Shown one piece after another: positions 26,318 through 36,116 of a stretch of DNA of 64,000 nt. This DNA comes from Candidatus Accumulibacter cognatus (GTDB lineage: Bacteria > Pseudomonadota > Gammaproteobacteria > Burkholderiales > Rhodocyclaceae). Position 1 is the first letter of the stretch, and each line of letters opens with the position of its first letter. Location of the stretch: positions 1,979,553 through 2,043,552 of the forward strand of contig CP058708.1 in assembly GCA_013414765.1 (NCBI GenBank). Reading direction: 5' to 3'. The notes below the pieces were generated by a model. The model saw nothing but the letters and a program-made list of their open reading frames with translations, made no database searches and was not told where the DNA came from. The position numbers and the translations under genes were made by a program.

Positions 26318-28735
26318 ATGTCGTCAGGTTTGATGTTCGCGCTGGTGTGCGCAGTCATTGCAGTGCTTTATGGCGCGGGGATGACGAAATGGATTCTTTC
26401 GTTGCCAGCTGGCAACCCACGCATGCAGGAGATCGCTAAGGCCGTACAGGAGGGCGCTTCTGCCTATCTGGCCAAGCAGTACACGACGATCGGTCTGGTC
26501 GGTGCCGTGCTCTTCGTGCTGATCTGGTTTGCGCTCGGCAAACTGATGGCCGTCGGCTTTCTGATCGGAGCAGTGCTTTCGGGTGCGACCGGCTTCATCG
26601 GGATGAACGTTTCGGTACGCGCCAATGTGCGTACAGCCGAAGCCGCGCGCAGTGGAATTTCCGCGGCGCTCAGCGTCGCTTTCAAGGGGGGCGCGATCAC
26701 CGGCATGCTGGTCGTCGGTCTCGGCCTCCTCGGCGTGGCCGGCTACTACGCCTTTCTCAAGGGTAGTGGCGCCGACTTCCAGCACTCGGTGGAACCGCTG
26801 GTCGGTCTGGCCTTCGGCGGATCGTTGATCTCGATCTTCGCTCGGCTGGGCGGTGGCATCTTCACCAAGGGGGCGGACGTTGGCGCCGACCTGGTCGGAA
26901 AGGTCGAAGCTGGTATCCCAGAGGATGATCCACGCAACCCAGCCGTCATCGCCGACAACGTTGGCGACAACGTCGGCGATTGCGCCGGGATGGCTGCCGA
27001 CCTTTTCGAGACCTACGCGGTGACCGTGGTGGCGACGATGGTGCTCAGCGCGATGATGCTCAAGGGAGTTGCCGGTGCCACCGACAATCTGATCGTATAC
27101 CCGCTGGTACTCGGTGGCGTGTCGATCATCGCTTCGATCATCGGTTGTTTCTTCGTGAAGGCCAGCGATGGCGGCAAGATCATGAACGCCCTCTACCGTG
27201 GTCTGGCCGTGGCCGGCATACTGGCCTTGATTGCCTTTTATCCGATCACTACCATGCTGCTCGGTAATGGCATCACCCTTGCCGACGGCAAGCTGATCAG
27301 TTCGATGAATATCTTCTGGGCAGCGGCAATCGGTCTGGTGCTGACCGGATTGCTGGTCTGGATCACCGAGTACTACACCGGTACCGATTTCTCGCCGGTC
27401 AAGCGCGTCGCCGAAGCTTCGACCACCGGCCATGGCACCAACATCATCGCCGGCCTTGCGGTTTCGATGAAAGCCTGTGCCTTGCCCGTGATCTGCGTCT
27501 GTGCGGCGATCTATATCACCTATGCGCTGGCCGGCCTGTATGGCATCGCCATTGCAGCCACTTCGATGCTGTCAATGACCGGCATCATCGTCGCGCTGGA
27601 TGCCTATGGTCCGATCACCGACAACGCCGGCGGTATCGCCGAAATGTCCGGTCTGCCGAAATCGGTGCGTGACGTGACCGATCCGCTGGACGCGGTCGGC
27701 AATACCACCAAGGCCGTCACCAAAGGCTATGCCATCGGTTCAGCGGGTCTGGCTGCGCTGGTGCTCTTCGCCGACTATACGCATGCCCTGGAAATCAACT
27801 GGGGCGGGCTGCGCTTCGATCTGTCTGATCACGAGGTGATCATCGGCCTCTTTCTCGGCGGTCTGATTCCTTACCTCTTTGCCGCCATGGCGATGGAGGC
27901 GGTGGGCCGTGCCGCCGGTGCGGTGGTCATCGAAGTGCGCAGGCAGTTCAAGGAAATCAAGGGCATCATGGAAGGCAAGGCGAAGCCCGATTACTCGCGC
28001 GCCGTCGGCATGCTGACCGTCGCTGCGATCCGGGAAATGATCGTTCCGTCGCTGCTGCCAGTGCTGGTGCCAGTGCTCGTTGGTCTGCTGCTTGGCCCGA
28101 AAGCGCTGGGTGGGCTGTTGATGGGTACCATCATCACCGGCCTGTTCGTGGCCATCTCGATGACCACCGGTGGTGGTGCCTGGGATAACGCCAAGAAGTA
28201 CATCGAGGATGGCCATTTTGGGGGCAAGGGCTCCGATGCTCACAAGTCGGCGGTGACCGGCGACACCGTCGGCGATCCCTACAAGGATACGGCGGGTCCT
28301 GCGGTCAACCCGCTGATCAAGATCATCAACATCGTCGCCCTGATGATCGTCCCCTTGATGGTGCCGCCGCCTGCCACGGTGGCGGCCAAGCCTGCGGCTG
28401 CGGCAGCGGTAGCGGTAGCGGTACCGGCGGCGGCCAAGCTGTACTTTGCGATAGGTGCGGCGGAAATCCCGGCCGATGCCGGCAAGACCCTCGAAGTCGT
28501 CGTTGCCTATGCCAAGGACCATCCGGCCGCGAAGCTCGCCATCTCCGGATTTCACGACACCAGTGGCAGTCAGGCGGCCAACGAAGAGGTCGCCAAGAAA
28601 CGCGCGATCGCCGTACGTGATGCCCTGAAGAACGTCGGTATCGCCGAGGAGCGCATCGAACTCAGGAAGCCCATGGTGACGACCGGTACCGGAGATCCTG
28701 CCGAGGCGCGTCGTGTCGAGGTCAGCGTACAGTAA
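26318..28735 (+). CDS. hppA: H+-translocating membrane pyrophosphatase with C-terminal OmpA-like domain
   Basis: The start at 26318 follows GAGGGAGG and gives 805 residues, about 110 more than usual. Residues 1-690 are a 16-helix pyrophosphatase that pumps protons on PPi hydrolysis, with the substrate-binding block [20 protein letters not shown] and [18 protein letters not shown] near 185-235. Lys465 in [17 protein letters not shown] marks the K+-independent, proton-pumping type. An alanine/proline-rich linker ([20 protein letters not shown]) leads to residues 707-805, an OmpA-like domain. Its peptidoglycan-contact Asp (GFHDTSGSQ) and Arg (KKRAIAV) are both present. The C terminus of these pumps faces the periplasm, so the added domain could reach the cell wall. 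A strong terminator follows. Confidence 0.93.
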   Translation: MSSGLMFALVCAVIAVLYGAGMTKWILSLPAGNPRMQEIAKAVQEGASAYLAKQYTTIGLVGAVLFVLIWFALGKLMAVGFLIGAVLSGATGFIGMNVSVRANVRTAEAARSGISAALSVAFKGGAITGMLVVGLGLLGVAGYYAFLKGSGADFQHSVEPLVGLAFGGSLISIFARLGGGIFTKGADVGADLVGKVEAGIPEDDPRNPAVIADNVGDNVGDCAGMAADLFETYAVTVVATMVLSAMMLKGVAGATDNLIVYPLVLGGVSIIASIIGCFFVKASDGGKIMNALYRGLAVAGILALIAFYPITTMLLGNGITLADGKLISSMNIFWAAAIGLVLTGLLVWITEYYTGTDFSPVKRVAEASTTGHGTNIIAGLAVSMKACALPVICVCAAIYITYALAGLYGIAIAATSMLSMTGIIVALDAYGPITDNAGGIAEMSGLPKSVRDVTDPLDAVGNTTKAVTKGYAIGSAGLAALVLFADYTHALEINWGGLRFDLSDHEVIIGLFLGGLIPYLFAAMAMEAVGRAAGAVVIEVRRQFKEIKGIMEGKAKPDYSRAVGMLTVAAIREMIVPSLLPVLVPVLVGLLLGPKALGGLLMGTIITGLFVAISMTTGGGAWDNAKKYIEDGHFGGKGSDAHKSAVTGDTVGDPYKDTAGPAVNPLIKIINIVALMIVPLMVPPPATVAAKPAAAAAVAVAVPAAAKLYFAIGAAEIPADAGKTLEVVVAYAKDHPAAKLAISGFHDTSGSQAANEEVAKKRAIAVRDALKNVGIAEERIELRKPMVTTGTGDPAEARRVEVSVQ

Positions 28736-28785
28736 TAATCGCCCTCCTTCATACTGCGCGGGCAAGCTCTCTGCCCTGATCAACG

Positions 28786-28810
28786 AAAAAGGCCGCTTTG
28801 CGGCCTTTTT
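28786..28810. terminator. Bidirectional Rho-independent terminator
   Basis: AAAAAGGCCGC (28786-28796) pairs with GCGGCCTTTTT (28800-28810) around TTT. The stem is GC-rich and bears A5 on one side and T5 on the other, so it can end transcription from hppA (+) and from the convergent PEBP gene (-). Confidence 0.9.
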
Positions 28811-28844
28811 CGTGTCCAATTGCAAGAAGACCTGCGGCTCTCTC

Positions 28845-29477
28845 TCAGCTAAGATTCAGTAATGGATTGAGGGTATAGGTACCGGTCAGACTCGCCTCGG
28901 CAAGAATGTGTCCCTGCATTGCCGCGCGCAGTTGCTGGCCGGTCAGCTTGCCATCGATGTCCAGCCTGGCGACATCCAGTGCGAAAACCGTAAATACGTA
29001 ACGGTGGACAATCTCGTCGTTCCAGGGCGGGCAGGGTCCATCGTAGCCGTAGTAGTCGCCACGCATGTCATTGTCGCCTGCGAACCATTGGGTATAGTCA
29101 TTGATTCCCTGGCGGGCATCATGCGGGGCGTGCGGACCGGGTTTGCCGCGCGGCGTGACATCATTGGAAAATTCGCCTGCCTTGATCTCGCCGAGTGTGG
29201 CCGGCAAATCAAGCAGCACCCAGTGAAAGAAGTCGACCCGCGCCAGCGATGCCGGAACCGTGCGATCTTCCTGGTTGACATCATCGCCCTGGCTCGGTAC
29301 GTCCGGGTCGTGACAGATAAGGGCGAACGAGCGTGTTCCCTCCGGCGCACTACGCCATGCCAAATGCGGGTTGCGATTGCTGCCCAGGCAAACGTGGTGT
29401 TCGGGGTCGGGAATACAGAATGCAAACTCACCCGGGATCGGTTGCCCGTCACTGAAGCTGCTGCTGATCAATATCAT
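28845..29477 (-). CDS. YbhB/YbcL-type phosphatidylethanolamine-binding-like protein
   Basis: A 210-residue PEBP-fold protein. Markers are PHLAWRSAPEGTRSFALICHDPD with the anion-pocket Asp, FFHWVLLDLPATLGEIKAGE, and DYYGYDGPCPPWNDEIVHRY. Bacterial members bind anions or small ligands, and their function is unknown. The ribosome site CAGGAGGAGATT precedes the ATG. It lies 21 nt downstream of murJ on the same strand and may be co-transcribed. Confidence 0.88.
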   Translation of the reverse strand: MILISSSFSDGQPIPGEFAFCIPDPEHHVCLGSNRNPHLAWRSAPEGTRSFALICHDPDVPSQGDDVNQEDRTVPASLARVDFFHWVLLDLPATLGEIKAGEFSNDVTPRGKPGPHAPHDARQGINDYTQWFAGDNDMRGDYYGYDGPCPPWNDEIVHRYVFTVFALDVARLDIDGKLTGQQLRAAMQGHILAEASLTGTYTLNPLLNLS

Positions 29478-29498
29478 CGTAAATCTCCTCCTGATTGA

Positions 29499-31037
29499 TT
29501 ACTCGGCCGCGCTGCGTTTGAAGTCGCGCAGGCGGAAACCTGCGGCCCATAGTGTAGCGAAATAGACGCTTGCACCGAAGCCAACCGAGACGGAAAGACG
29601 CAGCAATCGTTCTCCCAGGCTCCAGTTGAGCCAATCAGCCGTTGGGCCGATCACAAACCACAGCGTAGCGCCCATGCTCAGCATGGCAAGAGCGAGTCTG
29701 CCGTAGAACAGCAGCCAGCCAGGTTGCGGGGTATAAATGCCGCGCTGGCGAAGGCCACGGTAGAGCAGCGAGGCGTTGAGACTGGCAGCAAGCCCGATCG
29801 CGAGGGCCAGGCCGGCATGTTGTAGCCAGCCGATCAAGAGCAGGTTCAGCACTTGCGTAACGAACAGGGTCAGCAGTGCGATCCTGACCGGGGTGCGGAT
29901 ATTCTGCCGAGCATAAAAGCCTGGCGCCAGCACTTTGACCAGAATCAGGCCGAGAAGCCCGACACTGTAGGCAACCAATGCATCGCGCGTCCTGAACACG
30001 TCATTGGCGGTGAAAGCTCCATGATGGAACAGCGTGGTAATCAGCGGCACAGCGAGAATGCCGAGTGCCAGAGCAGCCGGCGCCGCCAGCAGAAAGGTTA
30101 GCCGCAAACCCCAGTCGAGCAATCGGGAATACTCATCGTGTTGCTCAGCGGCATGGCATTTGGCCAGTGAGGGAAGCAGGATGGTGCCGAGTGCGGCGCC
30201 GAGCATGCCTGCAGGAAACTCCATCAGGCGGTCTGCGTAGTAGAGCCAGGAAACGCTGCCGGTACTCAGGAATGAAGCAAAAACGGTGTTCAGCAACAGG
30301 CTGACCTGCGCCACGGAAACGCCAAGTACGGCCGGCGCCATCAGGCGGAAAATGCGCCTGACCCCCTCGTCGTGCAGATTGATCGAGAATCGCGGCAGCA
30401 TGCCAAGACGCCGCAGGCTGGGAATCTGGAAAACGAGTTGCAGGGCGCCACCAAGAAAGACAGCCCAGCCCAGGGCCATGACCGGTGGATCAAAGTAGGG
30501 GGTGGCAAGGAGCGCCATCAGTATGAACGAAACGTTGAGCAGCACCGGCGTGAATGCGGGGACGGCGAAGCGGCTCCAGGTATTGAGAATGCCACCGGTC
30601 AGCGCGACCAGCGACATGAAAAGGATGTAGGGGAAAGTGATGCGCGTCAGTTTGACGGTCAGGGAAAACTTCTCGGGGTCATCGGTAAAACCTGGGGCTG
30701 AAAGGTACACAAGTACCGGTGCGCCCGCCATGCCGAGCAGGGTCACCGCCAGCACGACGAGAAACAGCAGACTCGCGACACGGTCTACCAGCTGCCGGGT
30801 CTCCCCGGCTGAACGCTGGTTCCGGTATTGCCCTAGGACCGGAACGAAGGCCTGCGAAAAAGCGCCCTCGGCAAACAGGCGGCGTAGCAGGTTGGGGAGT
30901 TTGAAGGCGACAAAGAATGCGTCGGTCAGCGCTCCGGCGCCGAAAGCGCGGGCGATCACGAAATCGCGGACAAAGCCGAGTATACGCGACAGCAAGGTCA
31001 TGCTGCTGACGGTGGCGAGGGTCTTCAGGAGGTTCAT
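29499..31037 (-). CDS. murJ: Lipid II flippase MurJ
   Basis: A 512-residue MviN/MurJ protein with about 14 membrane helices that moves lipid II across the inner membrane for peptidoglycan synthesis. It opens with SSMTLLSRILGFVRDFVIAR and carries GALTDAFFVAFKLPNLLRRL, FAEGAFSQAFVPVL and SWLYYADRLMEFPAGMLGAA. No strong ribosome site precedes the ATG. Length and motif order are normal. Confidence 0.95.
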   Translation of the reverse strand: MNLLKTLATVSSMTLLSRILGFVRDFVIARAFGAGALTDAFFVAFKLPNLLRRLFAEGAFSQAFVPVLGQYRNQRSAGETRQLVDRVASLLFLVVLAVTLLGMAGAPVLVYLSAPGFTDDPEKFSLTVKLTRITFPYILFMSLVALTGGILNTWSRFAVPAFTPVLLNVSFILMALLATPYFDPPVMALGWAVFLGGALQLVFQIPSLRRLGMLPRFSINLHDEGVRRIFRLMAPAVLGVSVAQVSLLLNTVFASFLSTGSVSWLYYADRLMEFPAGMLGAALGTILLPSLAKCHAAEQHDEYSRLLDWGLRLTFLLAAPAALALGILAVPLITTLFHHGAFTANDVFRTRDALVAYSVGLLGLILVKVLAPGFYARQNIRTPVRIALLTLFVTQVLNLLLIGWLQHAGLALAIGLAASLNASLLYRGLRQRGIYTPQPGWLLFYGRLALAMLSMGATLWFVIGPTADWLNWSLGERLLRLSVSVGFGASVYFATLWAAGFRLRDFKRSAAE

Positions 31038-31146
31038 TGTCTATCCGGGGGCGCCACTCGGACGCAAACCCGTCATCTTAGCGCCTGGGCCTTGGCACGC
31101 AAAACGCGGGACACGTATTCCGGGCAGCCAGCGGGCATTTGCCTGC

Positions 31147-32331
31147 CTACTGGCTGGTCGCCGTTTGCTGGACTGACGGATGGTAGCCGCTCAGTTCCAT
31201 AAAACCGACGCCACGATGCGAGCCACTCAACTTGACCGCACCTTCCCAATAGACGTTCAGCGTCGTTGTCCGGGCGTCGAACTCACTGGCGCGGATCACC
31301 GGGTCGACTTTCAGCTTGAGGCCCGTGGCGGGTACTACGATCGTCCAATGGACCGGGTAGAGTACCCCCCCTGAAGAAGGACTTTTCCAGGTGCCGCGGG
31401 AGGTCGCCTGGAAGTCGGATGCGCCGAGTGCACTGACCTCGCCGTCCTTGCTATAGGTTCCCATGCGCAGTACTGGCTCGCCCTGGCGATCGAAAAGTTC
31501 GAAGATCATCAAGTCCGCGCCATCTGTCAGTTGCAGCGCAAACCAGTTCCAGCGCAGCTTTGCCGCTTCGAAGTCACCCCACTGATGATCGAACCAGACT
31601 TCGCCATGCACCTTCCTGGCAGTGCCGCCAATGGTCAGAATTCCCTGGGCAGCCATGCGTGGACGCGAAGTGTAATAACTCATGCCGGCGACACCGAAAT
31701 CCAGCAGGCCGGCGATCGGCGTACCCGGTGCCTGGTGCAGGAGCGGTTGGCGGCTGTCATTGAGCTGCAGATCGAGCGCAAAATCCTTGCCGGCCATCTT
31801 CGCCGCATGTTGCGCGCCATCGCCCTGCAATTGCCAGCTACCGAACTTGAAAGAAAATCCGTCACGGCGTCCGTCCGATGGGTTGCCTGCGGTGCGTGCC
31901 TGCTCGGTATAAAGCTTCTCGGTCTGATGGTCGAGTAGTGAACCGTGGAATACGGTATGGGTGAGAGTCCCTTTACGCAGGAAGGAAGCGATATGAAACG
32001 AATAACGTTCGCCTGAGTCGGTTTGCAGGTGGCCACTGTAGTACCACCATTCAGTGAGCATTTCATGTGCAGCATCATCGGCGGGTAGCTTCACCGGTGG
32101 CATCGTGTTGGACACCATTGTCGCCGACTGCTCGGTTGCCCCACCTGCACTTGCAGCCAGAGGTATCCTATTGGAGCTGGTGAAGAAAACCCAGCCGACC
32201 GCCACCATCATGATCAGCCAGCCGGCAATGACCAGCCAGCGATAGCGTCTGAACCAGCGCGACGAACCGGGGCGGGCCTTGCCACGGCCTTGCTGCCGAA
32301 TTCCATACGAGCGACTTGTGCCAGTGTTCAT
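31147..32331 (-). CDS. Membrane-anchored CrtC/AttH lipocalin-like protein
   Basis: A 394-residue protein with one N-terminal membrane anchor (WLVIAGWLIMMVAVGWVFF, about residues 33-51) and a two-barrel lipocalin-like domain of the carotenoid 1,2-hydratase/AttH type. Typical segments are HEMLTEWWYYSGHLQTDSGE, GEVWFDHQWGDFEAAKLRWN and WFALQLTDGADLMIFELFD. Members of this family are usually exported, and only some act on carotenoids. There are no carotenoid genes nearby, so a hydratase role is not claimed. The ribosome site GAGAGGAA precedes the ATG. It is 119 nt downstream of the acyl carrier protein gene. Confidence 0.8.
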   Translation of the reverse strand: MNTGTSRSYGIRQQGRGKARPGSSRWFRRYRWLVIAGWLIMMVAVGWVFFTSSNRIPLAASAGGATEQSATMVSNTMPPVKLPADDAAHEMLTEWWYYSGHLQTDSGERYSFHIASFLRKGTLTHTVFHGSLLDHQTEKLYTEQARTAGNPSDGRRDGFSFKFGSWQLQGDGAQHAAKMAGKDFALDLQLNDSRQPLLHQAPGTPIAGLLDFGVAGMSYYTSRPRMAAQGILTIGGTARKVHGEVWFDHQWGDFEAAKLRWNWFALQLTDGADLMIFELFDRQGEPVLRMGTYSKDGEVSALGASDFQATSRGTWKSPSSGGVLYPVHWTIVVPATGLKLKVDPVIRASEFDARTTTLNVYWEGAVKLSGSHRGVGFMELSGYHPSVQQTATSQ

Positions 32332-32450
32332 TCGAACAGTTCCTCTCGTGTCTTCAGTATTCGACCGGTATGCGTAGTGTCTGCGATCCCGATCTTTCCG
32401 CCAAGACTATCCGGCGAGAGGAGGACGGTGGCAAGGGCCTGGATGAATGC

Positions 32451-32702
32451 TCAGTCAGCCAGTTTGCCCGCAACGAAGTCGATCAGCGTCGCCAACGAAG
32501 CGAACACCGATCCGTCGATCTCGTCATCTTCGACCGTAAACCCGAAATGTTCTTCGAGCGTGGTAATCAGGGAGACTACCGCCATCGAATCCAGTTCGGG
32601 AATTGCGCCGAGCAAGGGGGTGTCGAGCGCGAATTCACTCGCCCGGCCCTTGAGGCTCAAGACCTCGTCAAGAACGGCGACCACTTCGTTTCTGATATCC
32701 AT
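32451..32702 (-). CDS. Acyl carrier protein
   Basis: An 83-residue carrier with the phosphopantetheine site IPELDSMAVVSLITTLEEHF, where Ser of DSM carries the cofactor. It is not the housekeeping AcpP, which has DSLD and sits by fabF. The Met after Ser resembles carriers tied to exopolysaccharide or exosortase loci. No partner synthase is next to it. The ribosome site CAGGAGCTTAC precedes the ATG. Confidence 0.88.
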   Translation of the reverse strand: MDIRNEVVAVLDEVLSLKGRASEFALDTPLLGAIPELDSMAVVSLITTLEEHFGFTVEDDEIDGSVFASLATLIDFVAGKLAD

Positions 32703-32881
32703 GTAAGCTCCTGTAAGGGGATTTCCCCGCTTGCCGCCCGCTGGACAAGCGAGGTTGGTGATTTAGCGGCGATTATACCGGTCGAAATAGGGCACTTTGT
32801 GCAATAGGTCACTTTGCTACCCTTGCTAGGCCGATTCAGCCCTGCACGGCAACGCTTCAGAGGTTCATAATAGAGCGCTCG

Positions 32882-33208
32882 ATGAACGCCTCTCCAACCC
32901 ACTTGATTCCCGATCGGGCGCAGACGCTCGTGGTGCTTCGGCTCCTGCGGCAGCGTCGGTCCATGCTGATGCTGAGGGGTGACGACGATGGCTATGGCAG
33001 CCGTTGGTTGCTCGATGGTCAGCAGATTCAGCCGGTGATCGCCAAGTACCTGATGGATGCTGGCTTTATCGCCGATACCGGGGCGACCGAATTGGGTGCC
33101 CGAAAGCTCGCCTTGACCGAATCCGGCACCCGGCTTCTGGAGAATGGCCAGCTCTGGTGGGAGAGCCTCGGCTTACTTCAACGCTTGAAAATCATGATCC
33201 TCGGTTGA
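32882..33208 (+). CDS. Hypothetical protein, possibly small winged-helix-like
   Basis: A 108-residue protein not recognised as a named family. The middle (GYGSRWLLDGQQIQPVIAKY, then LMDAGFIADTGATELGARKL) and the end LTESGTRLLENGQLWWESLG suggest a small helix-turn-helix or winged-helix fold, by shape only. The ATG lies 10 nt after CATAAT, with no ribosome site. It is divergent from the acyl carrier gene. Confidence 0.55.
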   Translation: MNASPTHLIPDRAQTLVVLRLLRQRRSMLMLRGDDDGYGSRWLLDGQQIQPVIAKYLMDAGFIADTGATELGARKLALTESGTRLLENGQLWWESLGLLQRLKIMILG

Positions 33209-33401
33209 TGGAAACAGAAGCCTTCCAGCAACGGGAGGCACGCACCAGGGAACCCTGTTAGACCCGGTTCTGATCACTGGTCTAGTCTTCGCCGGCACGA
33301 ACCCGGAAAAAGTCCATCAATTGACCGCAGTTGATGGGGGAACATATACTCCCTGCGCTGCCATTGCGTTTTTCATCCCATCCTTGCTAGGGACAGTGCT
33401 C

Positions 33402-34274
33402 ATGGGTCTGCGACTGAAATTCAACCTGGTGCTTCTGCTGGTCTTTGGCGCCGGCATGGGCATGTCGGCGTACGTTTCGCACCGCCTGCTCGACGAGAAC
33501 GCCAAGCAGGAGACGCTGCGCAATGCCGGCCTGATGATGGAGTCCGCGCTTTCGGTGCGCGGCTACACGGTCAGGCAGGTGAAGCCGCTTCTCGACTCCC
33601 AGTTGGAACAGACATTCCTGCCGCAGACGGTGCCTGCCTATGCCGCAACAGAGGTGTTCAGCAACCTGGCCGTGAAGTATCCGGACTTCACCTACAAGGA
33701 GGCGACGCTCAATCCTACCAATCCACGCGATCGTGCGGTGGAATGGGAGAGTGACCTGGTGCAGAAATTTCGCGCTGACGGCAGTGCCAGAGAACTTGCA
33801 GGCGAGCGAGAAACACCGACCGGCCGCATGCTCTACCTGGCACGGCCGATCACCATCACCGACCCTGCGTGTCTGATCTGCCACAGTGTTCCCGACGCGG
33901 CACCGGAATCGATGATCCGAATCTACGGCCCAAACAACGGCTTCGGCTGGAAACACCTGGAGACGGTCGGCGCCCAGGTGGTTTCAGTGCCGATGTCCGT
34001 GCCGCTGGCCAATGCGCAGCGCACCTTCAACAGCTTCATGCTCTCGCTCGGAGGCATCTTCCTGGCCACTTTCGTGGTCCTCAACATCATGTTGTCCATG
34101 CTCATCATCAGGCCCATTTCGAGCATGTCGGACGCCGCCGACAGGATCTCCACCGGCGACTTTTCCGTGCCGGAATTCCCGTCGCACACCGGGGACGAGA
34201 TCGACGTGCTGGCGAACTCCTTCAACCGCATGCGCCGCAGCCTGCAAAAGGCCATCAAGCTGATCGAGAGTTGA
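33402..34274 (+). CDS. Tll0287-like haem sensor protein with HAMP domain
   Basis: A 290-residue protein. The membrane helix (about 8-25) is followed by a periplasmic Tll0287-like (DUF3365) domain, a second helix (about 206-230) and a HAMP region (RPISSMSDAADRISTGDFSV). The haem motif CLICH (Cys157, Cys160, His161) suggests covalent c-type haem in the periplasm. It has no kinase or methyl-accepting domain, so it must pass its signal to another protein. The next gene, 18 nt on, encodes a Ser/Thr kinase, a plausible partner. The ATG at 33402 is preferred because the helix starts there; the frame is open to 33321. Confidence 0.85.
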   Translation: MGLRLKFNLVLLLVFGAGMGMSAYVSHRLLDENAKQETLRNAGLMMESALSVRGYTVRQVKPLLDSQLEQTFLPQTVPAYAATEVFSNLAVKYPDFTYKEATLNPTNPRDRAVEWESDLVQKFRADGSARELAGERETPTGRMLYLARPITITDPACLICHSVPDAAPESMIRIYGPNNGFGWKHLETVGAQVVSVPMSVPLANAQRTFNSFMLSLGGIFLATFVVLNIMLSMLIIRPISSMSDAADRISTGDFSVPEFPSHTGDEIDVLANSFNRMRRSLQKAIKLIES

Positions 34275-34292
34275 GAGGGGAGCGAGCACGCC

Positions 34293-35687
34293 ATGGCCAT
34301 CCCTGATTTCATTGGCAAGTACGAGATCCGCCGCGAACTCGGCAAGGGTGCAATGGGCGCAGTTTACGAAGGTTTCGACCCGGTCATCAAACGTTCAGTG
34401 GCGATCAAGACGATTCTCGCAGGGTACCTGGCCAACGTTGAATCTGAGGCCGCAGTGGCACGCTTCAAGCAGGAGGCGCAGGCCGGAGGGAGACTGCAGC
34501 ATCCGGGAATTGTCGGGGTATACGAATATGGAGAAGACGAAACAGGGGCCTATATCGTCATGGAGTACGTGCAGGGAAAGTTGTTGCGCCAGTGCATGCG
34601 CGAACGCGGCCGCTTTGAACCGATCGACGTATTCGAGGTGATGAAGCAACTGCTCGCAGCACTCGACTATTCGCATCAGCACGATGTCGTGCATCGTGAC
34701 ATCAAGCCGACCAACGTCATGGTACTGGGCGGGATGAAGATCAAGATCATGGACTTCGGGGTCGCCAAGATCGAGAACTCATCGCTCACGCAGGTGGGCA
34801 CCGTGATTGGAACGCCGACGCACATCTCTCCCGAGCAATTGTTGGGCTTGCCGGCCGACCACCGTGCCGATCTGTGGTCGGCCGGGGTCATTCTCTACGA
34901 AATGCTGACCGGGCATGGGCCATTTCTCGCCGAGACCCCGGTCGCGGTCATGCACAAGGTCATGAACGTCGAGCCTACACCACCGTCGACAATCGTGCCT
35001 GCGCTGCCAGCGGTTTTCGACGCCCTGCTGACGCGCGCGCTGGCGAAGAAGCCTGACGGACGTTTTCAGAGCGCCCGCGAATTCAGCAATGCGTTATTGG
35101 CGGCCTTCATCCAGAGCAAGCCCATTGCCAGGACCCGTGGCAGCAGCAACGACAGCCTGCCGCCACCCGAACCGGTCGCCGGTGGCGCCAGGAGTGGCAG
35201 CGCCGGCACGAGATCTGCGGGCGCGTCAACACCGCTGCCGCTGCCCCAGGAGACGCTGGACGAAATCGAGTCCTCGCTGATCAGGTCGATCGGCCCGGTC
35301 GCCAAACACCTGGTGCGCAAGGGGGTGATCCAGGCCAGGAGCATCGAGGAATTCTGTTCCACCCTCGCCGAAAACATTCCCGAAGGCGCCGAACGTACCG
35401 ACTTCCTGAAGCGTATCGAGCAATTGAAAAAGGCCACTCCCGCATCGATGCCGTCAAGGTCCACCAATCCGCCCGAACCGACATCGGTAACACCGGTGGT
35501 GGTTTTCGACCCTGCGACGCTTGCAGCGGCCGAGAAACGCCTCGCGCAGTACGTAGGACCGCTCGCTCGAGTGCTCATCAAGCGGGCAGCCAACGATTCT
35601 GGCAACGTCCAGGAACTCTACCGAAAGCTCTCCGAGCATATCGACTCCAAACCCGAGCGCGCTGCCTTTCTCAAGGGTTTCGTTTGA
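34293..35687 (+). CDS. Ser/Thr protein kinase with duplicated C-terminal domain
   Basis: A 464-residue Hanks-type kinase. The glycine loop is GKGAMGAVYEGF, Lys39 is in VAIKTI, the catalytic Asp136 is in HRDIKPTN and the DFG Asp154 is in IMDFGVAKI. There is no membrane helix. After a Ser/Pro/Ala-rich linker (280-320), a domain of about 50 residues occurs twice: 324-373 (IRSIGPVAKHLVRKGVI) and 412-461 (LAQYVGPLARVLIKRAA). Both copies end with an ERTDFLK / ERAAFLK motif. It follows the Tll0287-like gene by 18 nt and is probably co-transcribed with it. Confidence 0.93.
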   Translation: MAIPDFIGKYEIRRELGKGAMGAVYEGFDPVIKRSVAIKTILAGYLANVESEAAVARFKQEAQAGGRLQHPGIVGVYEYGEDETGAYIVMEYVQGKLLRQCMRERGRFEPIDVFEVMKQLLAALDYSHQHDVVHRDIKPTNVMVLGGMKIKIMDFGVAKIENSSLTQVGTVIGTPTHISPEQLLGLPADHRADLWSAGVILYEMLTGHGPFLAETPVAVMHKVMNVEPTPPSTIVPALPAVFDALLTRALAKKPDGRFQSAREFSNALLAAFIQSKPIARTRGSSNDSLPPPEPVAGGARSGSAGTRSAGASTPLPLPQETLDEIESSLIRSIGPVAKHLVRKGVIQARSIEEFCSTLAENIPEGAERTDFLKRIEQLKKATPASMPSRSTNPPEPTSVTPVVVFDPATLAAAEKRLAQYVGPLARVLIKRAANDSGNVQELYRKLSEHIDSKPERAAFLKGFV

Positions 35688-35756
35688 CCAGTCAGCTGTA
35701 CGGACCCGACGGGCGGGACTGGTGCTAAACTGACGCATCGCAAAATGGAGTCTGCC

Positions 35757-36116
35757 ATGATTGTCATCGAACAACAGCCGAAGCGGGTCGAAGTCACGGT
35801 GTATGCGGAATTCACGCTTGCCGACTACAAGGAGTTCGAGAATGCCGTCAATTTCGCGATCCAGTTCGAGGGGCCGGTCGACCTGTGGTTCGATCTGCGC
35901 GAAATGGCCGACTTCACGCTCGACGTGGCCTGGGAAGATATCGTCTTTGCGCGTGCGCACGCCAACGACTTCAGCCGTATTGCCGTCCTGACGCATAGCC
36001 AGTGGGTAGCGTGGAGTGCCTGGTTGTCGCAGATTTTCGTTCATGCCGAGATGCGCGTTTTCGATGAGGAAGTCGAGGCACGTGCATGGCTGGCTGAAGA
36101 AGAGGGACTGGCGTGA
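35757..36116 (+). CDS. SpoIIAA-like (STAS-related) small protein
   Basis: A 119-residue SpoIIAA-like (PF11964-type) domain protein with segments VYAEFTLADYKEFENAVNFA and LWFDLREMADFTLDVAWED. The start at 35757 has GGAG 7 nt upstream; the ATG at 35745 does not. Family members bind lipids in some structures, and the biological role is not known. Its stop overlaps the GTG of the sulfurtransferase gene by four bases, so the two are translationally coupled. Confidence 0.8.
   Translation: MIVIEQQPKRVEVTVYAEFTLADYKEFENAVNFAIQFEGPVDLWFDLREMADFTLDVAWEDIVFARAHANDFSRIAVLTHSQWVAWSAWLSQIFVHAEMRVFDEEVEARAWLAEEEGLA

Noticed and set aside
31147-32331. Carotenoid biosynthesis gene crtC
   Set aside because: The fold matches the CrtC/AttH family, but no carotenoid genes are near and the protein has a membrane anchor, so the enzyme name was not used.
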